Of a stretch of DNA of 50,186 nucleotides, positions 8,699-16,692 are shown piece by piece. This DNA is from Gemmatimonadaceae bacterium (GTDB lineage: Bacteria; Gemmatimonadota; Gemmatimonadetes; Gemmatimonadales; Gemmatimonadaceae). Position 1 is the first letter of the stretch; each line of letters begins with the position of its first letter. Below the pieces are notes generated by a model. That model was not told the origin of the DNA. It saw nothing but the letters and a program-made list of their open reading frames with translations, and did no database searches. Location of the stretch: contig JACMLX010000075.1 of NCBI GenBank assembly GCA_014379355.1, positions 1-50,186 on the forward strand, written 5' to 3'. Made by a program: the position numbers and the translations under genes.

Positions 8699-11563
8699 CC
8701 TCGGCAATCGCACAAGGAATTCGCTGCCGAGACCTTCGCCATCGCTGCGTGCCTCGACGGTACCGCCGTGTCCATCGACGATCGCCTTGACGAGCGACAG
8801 GCCCAGCCCGAGTCCGCCTGAGACCTTCTCGAGGCGACGATCGAGCTGTGTGAACATGTCGAAGATGGTTTCCAGCATCGACGAGGGGATGCCGATGCCG
8901 TTGTCCTTCACCGAGAGTATCACCACGCCGGGCGCCTGCGTCACGCTCAGGTGTACCGTGCCACCGTGCGGGGTGTAGCGCGCCGAGTTGGACAGCAGGT
9001 TCGATACGACCTGCGCGAGGCGTGTGATGTCGCCTTCGAGCGTGATCGGTGTCGGCAGCGGCGATACGCTCAGCGTGAGCCCGGCACCATCGATGAGCGG
9101 GCGTGCCGTTTCGATCGCGATGTCGAGCATCAACGCGAGGTCGAAGCGTTCCCGCTGGAGTTCAAGCTTGCCGCTGCTGATGCGACTGACGTCCAGCAGA
9201 TCATCCACCAGGCGCACCATCTGATGCATCTGGCGGTCCATCATGGCTCGTGCCCTCTCGACGACGGTGGCGTCTGTGCCGGCGATGCGAATGATCTCGA
9301 GTCCGTTCCGGATCGGCGCCAGTGGATTGCGGAGTTCGTGCGCCAGTGTCGCGAGAAACTCGTCCTTGCGACGATCGGCATCGCGCAACGCCGCTTCGGC
9401 GCGTGACCGCTCGACCTCCACCTGTCGTTGCTCGGTGACGTCGCCGACGATGCCAAGCATCTTTTCGAGCCGGCCATCAGCACCGCGCTTGATGCGTGCC
9501 GTCTTCCAGATTTGTCGCTCGACACCGTCTCCGCGTCGAATCGTGCATCGAATGTCCCAGATGCCGTCGGTGGCCACGGCGTGCTGAAATGCGCGATCCA
9601 CTGCATCGCGTTCATCCGGATGAACGTGCGACAAAAAGCGTTCGTACGACCACATCTCGAGTGGATCGTGACCGAAAATTTCATCGTGCCGACGCGTTCG
9701 ACGCGAAGAGCCGTCCTGCAGGTTGAACGACCACTGCCCGAGATCTGCGGATTCGAGCGCAAAGTCGAGATCAAGCTGGCTCTCACGCAGTAACGTTTCG
9801 CGTCGTACGCGCTCGGTGACATCTCGAAAGAAGATCACGATACCGCTTGGAGATCCGAACACACGCGTATCGTACCAACGGCCACTGCCGACAGCCTGCG
9901 CCGTGATGGACTCCGCATGTCCGGTTTCCGCGACGCGTCTGTACAAATCCCCGATTTCCGAATCGGCCAGCGCCGGAAACTCAACCCAGAGCGAGCTGCC
10001 GATCATCCCCGTTCCAGGGCGTTTCAGGACTTCTTCAGCCTGCGGATTGACATAGAGAATCCGCCAGTCGGGATCGACGGCGATGTACGCTTCAGTGATC
10101 GTTTCGAGGAGCCGGCGTGTTTGCGATTCACTGACAGTCAGCGCCTGTTCAGCACGACGAATGGCAGTTGTGTCACGCGCAAAGATGCTGAAGCCTCCAT
10201 CCGATGTCGGATAACACCTGACTGAGTACCAGGCGTCCCGAGGCTGATAGTAGTGCTCGAAGTCGAGTGGTTGCCGAGTCGATGCGCATTCCCTGTATCT
10301 CGCCTCGAGCGGAGTGCCGACGATTCCCGGAAACAGGTCCCATAATGAGTGACCGAGCGTTGCGTCACGCGGCAGCTGATTGAACTGCTCCGCCTGGACA
10401 TTCACATAGCGCACTATCCAGTCACCGTCGATGCGCATGAATGCGTCCGTGATGCTCTCGAGCGTGGTCGACATCTCGAGAGACGCCTCACGCTCACGAC
10501 GCTCCGCGGTGTGACGATCACTGATGTCGCGGAAAATGAGCACACAGCCGGTGATCGCGCCATCACCGGCGCGAATCGGCGACGCAGAGTCGTCGATCGG
10601 GCGTTCGATGCCGTCGCGCGACAGCAGAATGGTGTGGTTGGCGAGACCAACGACCCGACCCTCCCGCAGTGCGCGAACGGCCGGGTTCTCCACCGGCAAC
10701 CGCGTCGCCTCGTTGACGATGCTGAAGACTTCTGAGAGCGGCCTGCCCTCCGCCGCCTCGTTCGTCCATCCCGTGAGACTCTGTGCCACGACGTTCAGGT
10801 ACGTGACGTTCCCGACGGCGTCAGTCGAAATCACACCATCCCCGATGCTTGTGAGGGTGGTCTGCAGCTGCTCACGCTGTTCGGCAATCGTCTGGGCGGC
10901 TCGTCGTTGCTGGCGCTCAGTGATGCGAACGAATCGGTACAGAAGCACCACCATGCCGATGCTCAACGCACCCACGAGGATCGTCACGAGCGTCGATTGC
11001 CGAACGACCGATTGTGTATGCGCCTCGCGAATCCGCATGAGGCGGCGCTCTTCCTCCTGCATGACGGCGATGGAGGCGCGCACGGCATCCATGGCCTGCT
11101 TACCTCGGCCGGCGCGCACTTTGCCAATGGCATCGTCGCGATTCACGCGCTGCAACTGAAGCACGCTGTCCGTCCAGCTCAGCTTCGCGGTGATCAGATC
11201 GCGCAACTGCACCAGACGTGCCTGTTGTGTCGCGTTGTCGGCGGTCAGCGCCTTGACGGTGTCGAACTCGGTCCACAGACGCGCGGTGGCGTTTGTGTAC
11301 GGCTCGAGAAAACTCGAGTCTGCCGTGAGCGTGAAACCGCGTTGGCCGGTCTCGGCGTCCTTGAGTGTGGACAACAGCGTCTCGAGGGCACCGATCGTTT
11401 GATAGGTGTGCCCGACCAGTTGGTTGCTCTCGTCCAGGCGATGTGTATTCCTGCCGACCACCCAGACGCCGAGAAGGAAAGTCAGGCAGGTCGCCAGGAA
11501 AAAAACGAGGAGCCGAGTGTTGCCGTCACGTGCAGATCGAGCGTCGGCAGCGGCACTGAGCAT
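8678..11563 (-). CDS. Membrane sensor histidine kinase, CHASE3-like plus four PAS domains
   Basis: Orphan sensor kinase of 961 residues. A transmembrane helix at about 19-37 is followed by an extracytoplasmic CHASE3-like helical domain (about 40-185, with the ETGQRGF signature) and a second helix at about 190-212. Four PAS/PAC units follow in the cytoplasm (about 225-345, 355-470, 475-590 and 600-720). The dimerisation/phosphoacceptor domain has His742 in LAHELRNPLAP. The ATPase domain is complete, with the N-box SNLLSNSARYT, G1 DNGIGI and G2 GGLGLGLSLVK. No response regulator is adjacent, so the partner is unknown. The ATG at 11563 has no convincing ribosome-binding site. It is divergent from argF with a 222-base gap. 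Confidence 0.9.
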   Translation of the reverse strand: MLSAAADARSARDGNTRLLVFFLATCLTFLLGVWVVGRNTHRLDESNQLVGHTYQTIGALETLLSTLKDAETGQRGFTLTADSSFLEPYTNATARLWTEFDTVKALTADNATQQARLVQLRDLITAKLSWTDSVLQLQRVNRDDAIGKVRAGRGKQAMDAVRASIAVMQEEERRLMRIREAHTQSVVRQSTLVTILVGALSIGMVVLLYRFVRITERQQRRAAQTIAEQREQLQTTLTSIGDGVISTDAVGNVTYLNVVAQSLTGWTNEAAEGRPLSEVFSIVNEATRLPVENPAVRALREGRVVGLANHTILLSRDGIERPIDDSASPIRAGDGAITGCVLIFRDISDRHTAERREREASLEMSTTLESITDAFMRIDGDWIVRYVNVQAEQFNQLPRDATLGHSLWDLFPGIVGTPLEARYRECASTRQPLDFEHYYQPRDAWYSVRCYPTSDGGFSIFARDTTAIRRAEQALTVSESQTRRLLETITEAYIAVDPDWRILYVNPQAEEVLKRPGTGMIGSSLWVEFPALADSEIGDLYRRVAETGHAESITAQAVGSGRWYDTRVFGSPSGIVIFFRDVTERVRRETLLRESQLDLDFALESADLGQWSFNLQDGSSRRTRRHDEIFGHDPLEMWSYERFLSHVHPDERDAVDRAFQHAVATDGIWDIRCTIRRGDGVERQIWKTARIKRGADGRLEKMLGIVGDVTEQRQVEVERSRAEAALRDADRRKDEFLATLAHELRNPLAPIRNGLEIIRIAGTDATVVERARAMMDRQMHQMVRLVDDLLDVSRISSGKLELQRERFDLALMLDIAIETARPLIDGAGLTLSVSPLPTPITLEGDITRLAQVVSNLLSNSARYTPHGGTVHLSVTQAPGVVILSVKDNGIGIPSSMLETIFDMFTQLDRRLEKVSGGLGLGLSLVKAIVDGHGGTVEARSDGEGLGSEFLVRLPRHDSVDM

Positions 11564-11785
11564 CGGGAGCTATCTGGAGGTGGATCGTGGCGAGGCTCTC
11601 AGGACGTCCGACCGACTCGCCAGCTGCAGGTCAAGAATACCGCTCCAACGGGCTCGGCGTGACCCTCGGTCGGCCATCGGGGAGATCCATTCCGACTGCC
11701 GAAACGGACATCTGGACACGTACGCTAGGTTCACCTCTTTTCCGGTGATGCCGGGCCCGCTATCCGCCCTTCCGCTTCCGCTGCC

Positions 11786-12730
11786 ATGTCCGCCGAGCGC
11801 CACCACCGCGACTTCATCGCCATTACGGATTTCGACCGCTTCGAGCTCGACGCGCTCCTGCGCCTGGCGGACCGGATGCGGCGCGGTGAATATGACCGGC
11901 GCCCGCTCCGTGGGAAGACGCTCGCCATGCTCTTCATGAAATCATCGACACGCACGCGTGTGTCGTTCGAGGTGGGGACGTTCCAGCTCGGCGGGCACGC
12001 ACTGTTCCTGTCGGATCGCGACGTGCAGCTGGGTCGCGGCGAGCCGCTGTCCGATACCGCGCAGGTGCTGACGCGATACGTCGATGGCATCATGATCCGC
12101 ACGTTTGCGCACGACGACGTACTCAACCTCGCCAAACATGCGCAGGTCCCGGTGATCAACGGTCTGACCGATCTCCAGCATCCGTGCCAGGTGCTGGCGG
12201 ACGTGTTGACGGTGCGCCAGCACATGACCGACGAACGCAAGCAGACCGTCGCCTGGATCGGCGATGGTAACAACATGGCCAATTCGTGGATCGATGCCGC
12301 CGCGTCATTCGGTTTCGCGCTGCGCCTGGCGTGTCCCGAGGGCTACGACCCCGATCCCGTGCTGCTTGCACGCGCACAGACGCAGACGGATGTGAAGCTG
12401 ATGCGTGATCCCGCCGACGCAGCGGACGGTGCGACGGTCGTGACGACCGATGTCTGGGCGTCGATGGGGCAGGAGGCGCAGCACGCCGAGCGGGTCGGCG
12501 CGTTCCAGGGCTACATCGTGAACGAGGCGATCATGAAGCGTGCGGCGGCCAACGCGATCTTCCTGCACTGTCTGCCGGCGCATCGCGGCGAGGAAGTGAG
12601 TGCCGGTGTGATCGATGGGCCGCAGAGTCGTGTATGGGATGAGGCGGAGAATCGCCTGCACGTGCAGAAGGCCGTGATGGCCGTGCTGTTGGGCGGCGAG
12701 ACATTGCACACCGGGCAGGTGCGGGCGTAA
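11786..12730 (+). CDS. argF: Ornithine carbamoyltransferase
   Basis: Makes citrulline from ornithine and carbamoyl phosphate in arginine synthesis. The carbamoyl-phosphate loop SSTRTR lies at 53-58, HPCQ in the LQHPCQVLADV segment, an ornithine-side GDGNNMANSW motif in the second domain and the catalytic HCLP at 261-264 within HCLPAHRGEEV. DGNNM rather than the acetylornithine transcarbamylase pattern favours the standard OTC. 314 residues is normal. No other arginine gene is adjacent in the window; bcp follows 83 bases after its stop. Confidence 0.94.
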   Translation: MSAERHHRDFIAITDFDRFELDALLRLADRMRRGEYDRRPLRGKTLAMLFMKSSTRTRVSFEVGTFQLGGHALFLSDRDVQLGRGEPLSDTAQVLTRYVDGIMIRTFAHDDVLNLAKHAQVPVINGLTDLQHPCQVLADVLTVRQHMTDERKQTVAWIGDGNNMANSWIDAAASFGFALRLACPEGYDPDPVLLARAQTQTDVKLMRDPADAADGATVVTTDVWASMGQEAQHAERVGAFQGYIVNEAIMKRAAANAIFLHCLPAHRGEEVSAGVIDGPQSRVWDEAENRLHVQKAVMAVLLGGETLHTGQVRA

Positions 12731-12813
12731 GTGTGAATCGACGTGAAGCATTCACCCTCGTGCGCATCGCGGGCAGCCGCGACGCGACCTTCTCCCTCAG
12801 CACTCGTCACCCA

Positions 12814-13299
12814 ATGCCGACCGTCGGAAAAGCCGCACCCGCGTTCACGCTCGACACCGATACGGGCGAATCGCTGTCCCTCAAGGACCTGAAGGGCAAG
12901 ACGGTCGTCCTCTTCTTCTATCCGAAGGACGACACGTCCGGTTGTACGATGGAAGCCTGCGAGTTCCTCGACCTGATGCCACGATTCAGGAAGGGCAGCG
13001 CGGTGATCCTCGGCATCAGCCCGGACTCGGTCAGAAGTCACCAGAAGTTCAAGGCGAAGTACGACCTGCCGTACACGCTGCTGGCCGACACTGAACATGC
13101 CATCGCCGAGAAGTACGGCGTGTGGAAGGAAAAAAGCATGTATGGTCGCAAGTACATGGGCGTGGAGCGAACCACATTTCTCATCGATGCCAAGGGCGTG
13201 GTGCGGCACATCTTCGAGAAGGTGAAGCCGGCCGGGCATGCCGAGGAGGTAGCGGAGGCGATTGCGGCTGCGAAACAGGACGTGTTGCCAGCGTCGTGA
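12814..13299 (+). CDS. bcp: Thioredoxin-dependent thiol peroxidase, Bcp/PrxQ type
   Basis: Peroxiredoxin that reduces hydrogen and organic peroxides. Peroxidatic Cys44 and resolving Cys49 form the DDTSGCTMEAC signature of two-cysteine PrxQ/Bcp enzymes; the downstream GISPDSVRSHQKF and ERTTFLID segments are also typical. The ATG at 12814 (161 residues) is preferred because homologues begin right at 'VGxxAPxFTL'; an in-frame ATG further upstream at 12733 would add 27 residues unlike the family. Follows argF on the same strand with an 83-base gap, so co-transcription is possible. A strong inverted repeat covers its stop codon. Confidence 0.93.
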   Translation: MPTVGKAAPAFTLDTDTGESLSLKDLKGKTVVLFFYPKDDTSGCTMEACEFLDLMPRFRKGSAVILGISPDSVRSHQKFKAKYDLPYTLLADTEHAIAEKYGVWKEKSMYGRKYMGVERTTFLIDAKGVVRHIFEKVKPAGHAEEVAEAIAAAKQDVLPAS

Positions 13300-13325
13300 G
13301 CGGCGCGCGTTCGGCACGCCGCTCA
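13297..13325. terminator. Hairpin at the bcp stop codon
   Basis: Nine-base arms, starting TGAGCGGCG at 13297 and ending CGCCGCTCA at 13325, with an 11-base loop. They begin on the bcp stop codon and lie before a convergent gene. No T-tract follows. Probable (possibly bidirectional) terminator by position. Confidence 0.45.
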
Positions 13326-13419
13326 CAGGTCGCGGCAATCGCCTACGATCGATTTCGTCCCGATGTACGCGAGGATCCGCACCCTTGGATCCGCGACGCT
13401 CGCCCGGTTGCGCGTCAGG

Positions 13420-13959
13420 TCACACGCGCACCGTGCCTTCGATGGAATCATCCATCGTCCGGCCCGTCGCCGCGCCGACCAGCATCTTGATGCCGGCCAC
13501 GGCATCACCGTGCTTGTTGTCCCAGTAGTAACCGTCGGATGGCGCGACCTTGATGGCGGTGATGCGCGGATCGTCCTTGCCTTCCGTGAACCAGACCTTC
13601 GCGATCGGCTCCCACAACTCGTCGATCACGCCGCGCTCGGTCGTGATGGTGCCGTGACCACGCAGGTGCAGGAAGCCGGAGTGTGGCGAACCCTGTATGA
13701 ACAGTTCCACAGAGGGATCGCGTTGCAGCTCGGCGTTCTTGTTGCTGTCGACTGCACTGAGGAACCACAGGTTGCCGTCGTCATCGACCTTCTGCACGCT
13801 CATCGGACGCGTACCGTTCGACAAACCTCCCTCTGCATGTGTACAGAAGAAGCAGGAACCCTTCGCTGACTCGACGATGTCGCGAATGCGCTCGACGGCC
13901 TCGCGATCGGTGAGATCGGACCGGTTGTGTTCCGCCTGATTGTTGTTGATCGAATCCAT
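13420..13959 (-). CDS. PNPOx-fold general stress protein
   Basis: 179-residue protein of the pyridoxamine 5'-phosphate oxidase-like split-barrel fold, general stress protein (Bacillus GS26) subgroup. Visible features are the helix EAVERIRDIVESAK, the barrel strand NGTRPMSVQKVDDDGNLWFLS and DELWEPIAKVWFTEGKDDP, which match that family rather than true PdxH. These proteins bind flavin or related cofactors; the reaction is not established. The ATG at 13959 is preferred; an in-frame start further upstream adds low-complexity Pro/Arg sequence. A hairpin of the recurrent leader type lies about 230 bases upstream. A related protein (173 residues) is encoded at 27007. Confidence 0.88.
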   Translation of the reverse strand: MDSINNNQAEHNRSDLTDREAVERIRDIVESAKGSCFFCTHAEGGLSNGTRPMSVQKVDDDGNLWFLSAVDSNKNAELQRDPSVELFIQGSPHSGFLHLRGHGTITTERGVIDELWEPIAKVWFTEGKDDPRITAIKVAPSDGYYWDNKHGDAVAGIKMLVGAATGRTMDDSIEGTVRV

Positions 13960-14405
13960 GAACGAACCCGGGGCAAAGTGTAAGGAAGAAGTGAGCGTCC
14001 GTTCCGCGACGCCGTCGGGACAGATCGGAAACGTGGGCGGCGCGCGTGAGCGCGGTGCTGGCGCGCGCCTTGGCAATCATTGTGTACCAGCTGTGGTGCG
14101 GGATATCGTCGGTGTCGGCCTCCCGAATGAGCGGGTGGATAGGAGTGCCGGCGTGGGATTCCGAGAAGTCACGCGTTGGAGTACCGACACAAAAAAGGCG
14201 CGCGACGCCAGGTTCGGCTTCACACGCCTTCGCCTTGCGATTCGAGAATCGCGCGACAAGGAATATCGACTTCAGTCAGCAATCGCCGACTGTCAACTCA
14301 AACGTGAAAGGACCGTCCGATTTCTGCAAGATCGTCGCGAACGCAATCTCCAACACGATGCGTTCGCACGATGGCGACAGCCGACACGGTTGTCGTCGTC
14401 ATCGT
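13960..14405. other. 446-base intergenic region
   Basis: No convincing gene: reading frames here lack ribosome-binding sites and recognisable domains. It holds the nested hairpin at 14191-14230 and, upstream of it on the - strand, a TTGACA-like hexamer (reverse complement of 14291-14296). It acts as the leader of the 13420 gene and as the downstream region of the regulator ending at 14406. Confidence 0.6.
14191..14230 (-). promoter_or_regulatory. Recurrent nested-hairpin leader element (copy 1)
   Basis: Read on the - strand: outer stem AAGGCG/CGCCTT, 3x3 internal loop (tgt/gcg), inner stem GAaGCC/GGCgTC with one mismatch, six-base loop, then TTTT following the outer stem (TTTTTT overall) and GTG. 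It lies about 230 bases before the PNPOx-fold gene and could also terminate the regulator gene whose stop is at 14406. Outer stem matches copies 3 and 6. Confidence 0.5.
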
Positions 14406-14861
14406 CTATTGCAGGTGCTCGTCCTTCCACAGTCCATCCGGCGGTTCCTTCCGCGAGCAGATGCCGTCAAGGCAATGAAGAATCTCGCGCGGATGTGCTG
14501 GCTTGAGCAGGAAACTGGAGAACCCCGCCTCCATTGAGCGCGTCAGATCCTCGTTTCGTCCCCATCCCGAGAGTGCGACGATGGATACCGTGTTGCCGCC
14601 GGGAAGGGCGCGAATCGCGCGACACGTCTTGTAGCCATCCATTCCCGGCATGCCGAGGTCGAGGATGTAGGCGTCGGGTTTGAATTCCTCATGGATCGCG
14701 ATTGCGCCGAGTCCGTCATAGGCCGTCATCACTTCATGTCCCATCAGGCGCAGCACATCGCTGAGACTGTCGGCATTCACGTGCATGTCATCCGCGACGA
14801 CAAGTTTCCACCTGTGCATGGTACCGTCGTACGAGCGATCACTGCCGTTCACTTCGTTCAT
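14406..14861 (-). CDS. Single-domain response regulator (CheY-like)
   Basis: 151 residues consisting of a receiver domain only: acidic pair Asp24/Asp25, phosphoacceptor Asp68 in YILDLGMPGMDGY, a serine in the ALSGWG segment and Lys in FLLKPAHP. No output domain, so it likely relays phosphate or acts by protein contact. The ATG at 14861 is supported by a GAGGA ribosome-binding site 8-12 bases upstream on the - strand. A leader hairpin of the recurrent type is 110 bases upstream. Next gene upstream is another receiver-only protein (15179) and then a kinase-like protein (15696), suggesting a shared phosphorelay. Confidence 0.9.
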   Translation of the reverse strand: MNEVNGSDRSYDGTMHRWKLVVADDMHVNADSLSDVLRLMGHEVMTAYDGLGAIAIHEEFKPDAYILDLGMPGMDGYKTCRAIRALPGGNTVSIVALSGWGRNEDLTRSMEAGFSSFLLKPAHPREILHCLDGICSRKEPPDGLWKDEHLQ

Positions 14862-15178
14862 CGTCAGTTCCTCGACCAACCCCTGGGAGTCAAAATCCCC
14901 ATCGCGCCTTGCGACGACACGGCGCAACTCGTCTGGCGTCACGACATCGTGCCGCTCAGGTCCAAGAACGAAAAAACGCGGGCGGCTCTGTAAGGCCACT
15001 CGCGCCATCATCCCATGAGCCGTACGCTCATTCGATTGGCATGCGCAGACATCGCGCCGCATATTCACTGCAATATCAGAATAGGATCCGGCGCGCGATC
15101 GTGCAAGAGGGCCCCGGCCGCTCAGCGCTCCGTATCAGTCAGCACGTGGCCCCGCTGCAGCTCGGATCAGGGGGCACG
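14862..15178. other. 317-base intergenic region
   Basis: Leader of the regulator at 14406. Contains the nested hairpin at 14971-15004. I see no credible gene; the rest has no recognised signal. Confidence 0.55.
14971..15004 (-). promoter_or_regulatory. Recurrent nested-hairpin leader element (copy 2)
   Basis: Read on the - strand: outer CGCG/CGCG (4 bp), exact 3x3 internal loop (agt/gcc), inner GGC/GCC, eight-base loop, TTTTTT and CGTTC. Short stems make this one of the weaker copies, but plan and position (110 bases before the ATG at 14861) agree with the others. Confidence 0.4.
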
Positions 15179-15601
15179 TCATGATTGCGGCCAGGCAGTG
15201 CCCGCAGCCAACGCCGCAGCGACCTCGCGTACGAGACGCGACGGTTCAATCGGCTTGGCGAGATAGCCGTCGCAGCCGGCTTTCCGGGCGTTGACCGCAT
15301 CAGCGGGGAGCGCATGCGCGGTGAACGCGAGAATCAGAATCTGGCGAGTCGCTTCGTCATCCTTGAGTGTTCTGGTGGCGGTCCAGCCGTCGATATCCGG
15401 CATTCCGACATCCATCAGGATCAGGGCGGGTTTCTCCGACCGCGCGAGACGTATCGCCGCCGAACCTGTCGCTGCCTCGATCACGCGATACCCGACGTGG
15501 CGCAGCATCGTCGCCGCGATGTATCGATTGTCCTCATTGTCCTCGGCCACCAGAACGAGCGGCAGTGGGGTCGAATCACGCATCGCCGACGAAAGCGTCA
15601 T
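15179..15601 (-). CDS. Single-domain response regulator
   Basis: 140-residue receiver-only protein: Glu20/Asp21 acidic pair (VAEDNEDNR), phosphoacceptor Asp64 in LILMDVGMPDIDGW, Thr in AFTAHAL, Lys in GYLAKPIEPSRL. The sequence resembles the receiver domains of hybrid sensor kinases (DNEDNR, ADAVNARKAGCDGYLAKP), so it may be a detached phosphorelay receiver. It lies 94 bases downstream of the kinase-like gene at 15696 on the same strand, its likely partner. Start at 15601 has only a weak GGAAG upstream. Confidence 0.9.
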   Translation of the reverse strand: MTLSSAMRDSTPLPLVLVAEDNEDNRYIAATMLRHVGYRVIEAATGSAAIRLARSEKPALILMDVGMPDIDGWTATRTLKDDEATRQILILAFTAHALPADAVNARKAGCDGYLAKPIEPSRLVREVAAALAAGTAWPQS

Positions 15602-15695
15602 GGGAAGACTTCCGAATGAAGAAAACTGAACGATCGCTGCACGTGCGAGGGGATGTCACTCCGTGTTCGATCCATCGACACCGCACCGCGAAATG

Positions 15696-16433
15696 TCAGA
15701 CACCGGAAGTTCGCTCGACCATGCGTGCGAGATGTATTGCAATCACGCGACGATCGGTCGTCGGCACGGCACGCACGTCCCCTCCGAATGCGCGCGCAAG
15801 AAGGCGCGCGCGCGGCAGGACGAGCGCGGACTGGCCATTCACGCGCTGTCCACGCGCCTCGCGATCGAATGGCACGAACACCGCTTCACACTCTGTTTCG
15901 GCGAACGGTGCTTCGTCGGTCTCGATCGTGACGACCGCCGAGTCGCCAACCGACGACAGCCGCACCGTCACGTGCCCACCACCATGTGATTCGACGCTGT
16001 CGCGCAGAATTGCCTGCAGAACCTCACTGAGGGCCATTTTATCCGCGAAGACCATCACTGGACAGAAAGACGTCTGCGCGTCCGCCGCCTCATCATCATC
16101 GCACGGCATGCCGAACGATACGGTGACGTTTCGCTCGCTGGCGCTCACCGAGAGCGCACCGATCGCGTGCTCGATCAGCCGTGCGACTTCAGCCTCCTCG
16201 AGAAACATGCGCCGCGTTCCCCGCGCCGCTTCCGCATACTCCATCAGTTCCGTGATCATGGCCGCCATTCGCAGGTGATTCATGCGAATACGCTCGAGGC
16301 TTTCCAGTTGTTTCGGCAGGATCGGCCCATGCACACCGACGCGAAGCAGCTCGGCGTGGCCCCCGATCGCGGCCAGTGGAGTGCGGAGCTCGTGCGCCAG
16401 TCCGGCGAGCAGTGCGTGAGTACTGTCGTCCAT
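15696..16433 (-). CDS. Histidine kinase-like protein with decayed ATPase domain
   Basis: 245-residue cytoplasmic protein. The phosphoacceptor helix is intact, with His14 in LAHELRTPLAAIGGHAELL. The C-terminal ATPase-like region keeps the fold pattern but lacks key boxes: the N-box position reads AILRDSVESH without asparagine, G1 (DxGxG) reads IETDEAPFAE, and G2 has no GxGLGL. It may therefore accept or hold phosphate rather than use ATP. The ATG at 16433 starts directly before the histidine helix; the open frame extends upstream to 16787, but that would overlap the divergent kinase gene at 16693. Its phosphoacceptor region is strikingly similar to that neighbour (GGHAELLxxGVHGP), suggesting duplication. 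A receiver protein lies downstream. Confidence 0.8.
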   Translation of the reverse strand: MDDSTHALLAGLAHELRTPLAAIGGHAELLRVGVHGPILPKQLESLERIRMNHLRMAAMITELMEYAEAARGTRRMFLEEAEVARLIEHAIGALSVSASERNVTVSFGMPCDDDEAADAQTSFCPVMVFADKMALSEVLQAILRDSVESHGGGHVTVRLSSVGDSAVVTIETDEAPFAETECEAVFVPFDREARGQRVNGQSALVLPRARLLARAFGGDVRAVPTTDRRVIAIHLARMVERTSGV

Positions 16434-16692
16434 TGCAACGGCCGTGAATCCGAGGTCAGGTTGCGATCGAGTCCAGCCGTCGACAAGCTGGCGATCGGGG
16501 CGATAGGAGGCTGGGACGCCTCGACGCTGAGGCGCGCCGAAGGTACACTTTAGCTCATCGCCCCGACTGGCGCGTTCGCCTGCGCAGGTGATCGTACCGG
16601 CAGTCGTGTCGACGTGTCCGGACAGCGATGTCACGTTTGCGGGGGCGTGCCGAACAGGCGGCTGCATCACGCGTGAAGCCTGAACCCATGGT

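Noticed and set aside
13940-14537. Two overlapping open frames on the + strand (188 and 163 codons)
   Set aside because: No family, no ribosome-binding site, overlap the leader of the PNPOx gene and run into the opposite regulator gene.
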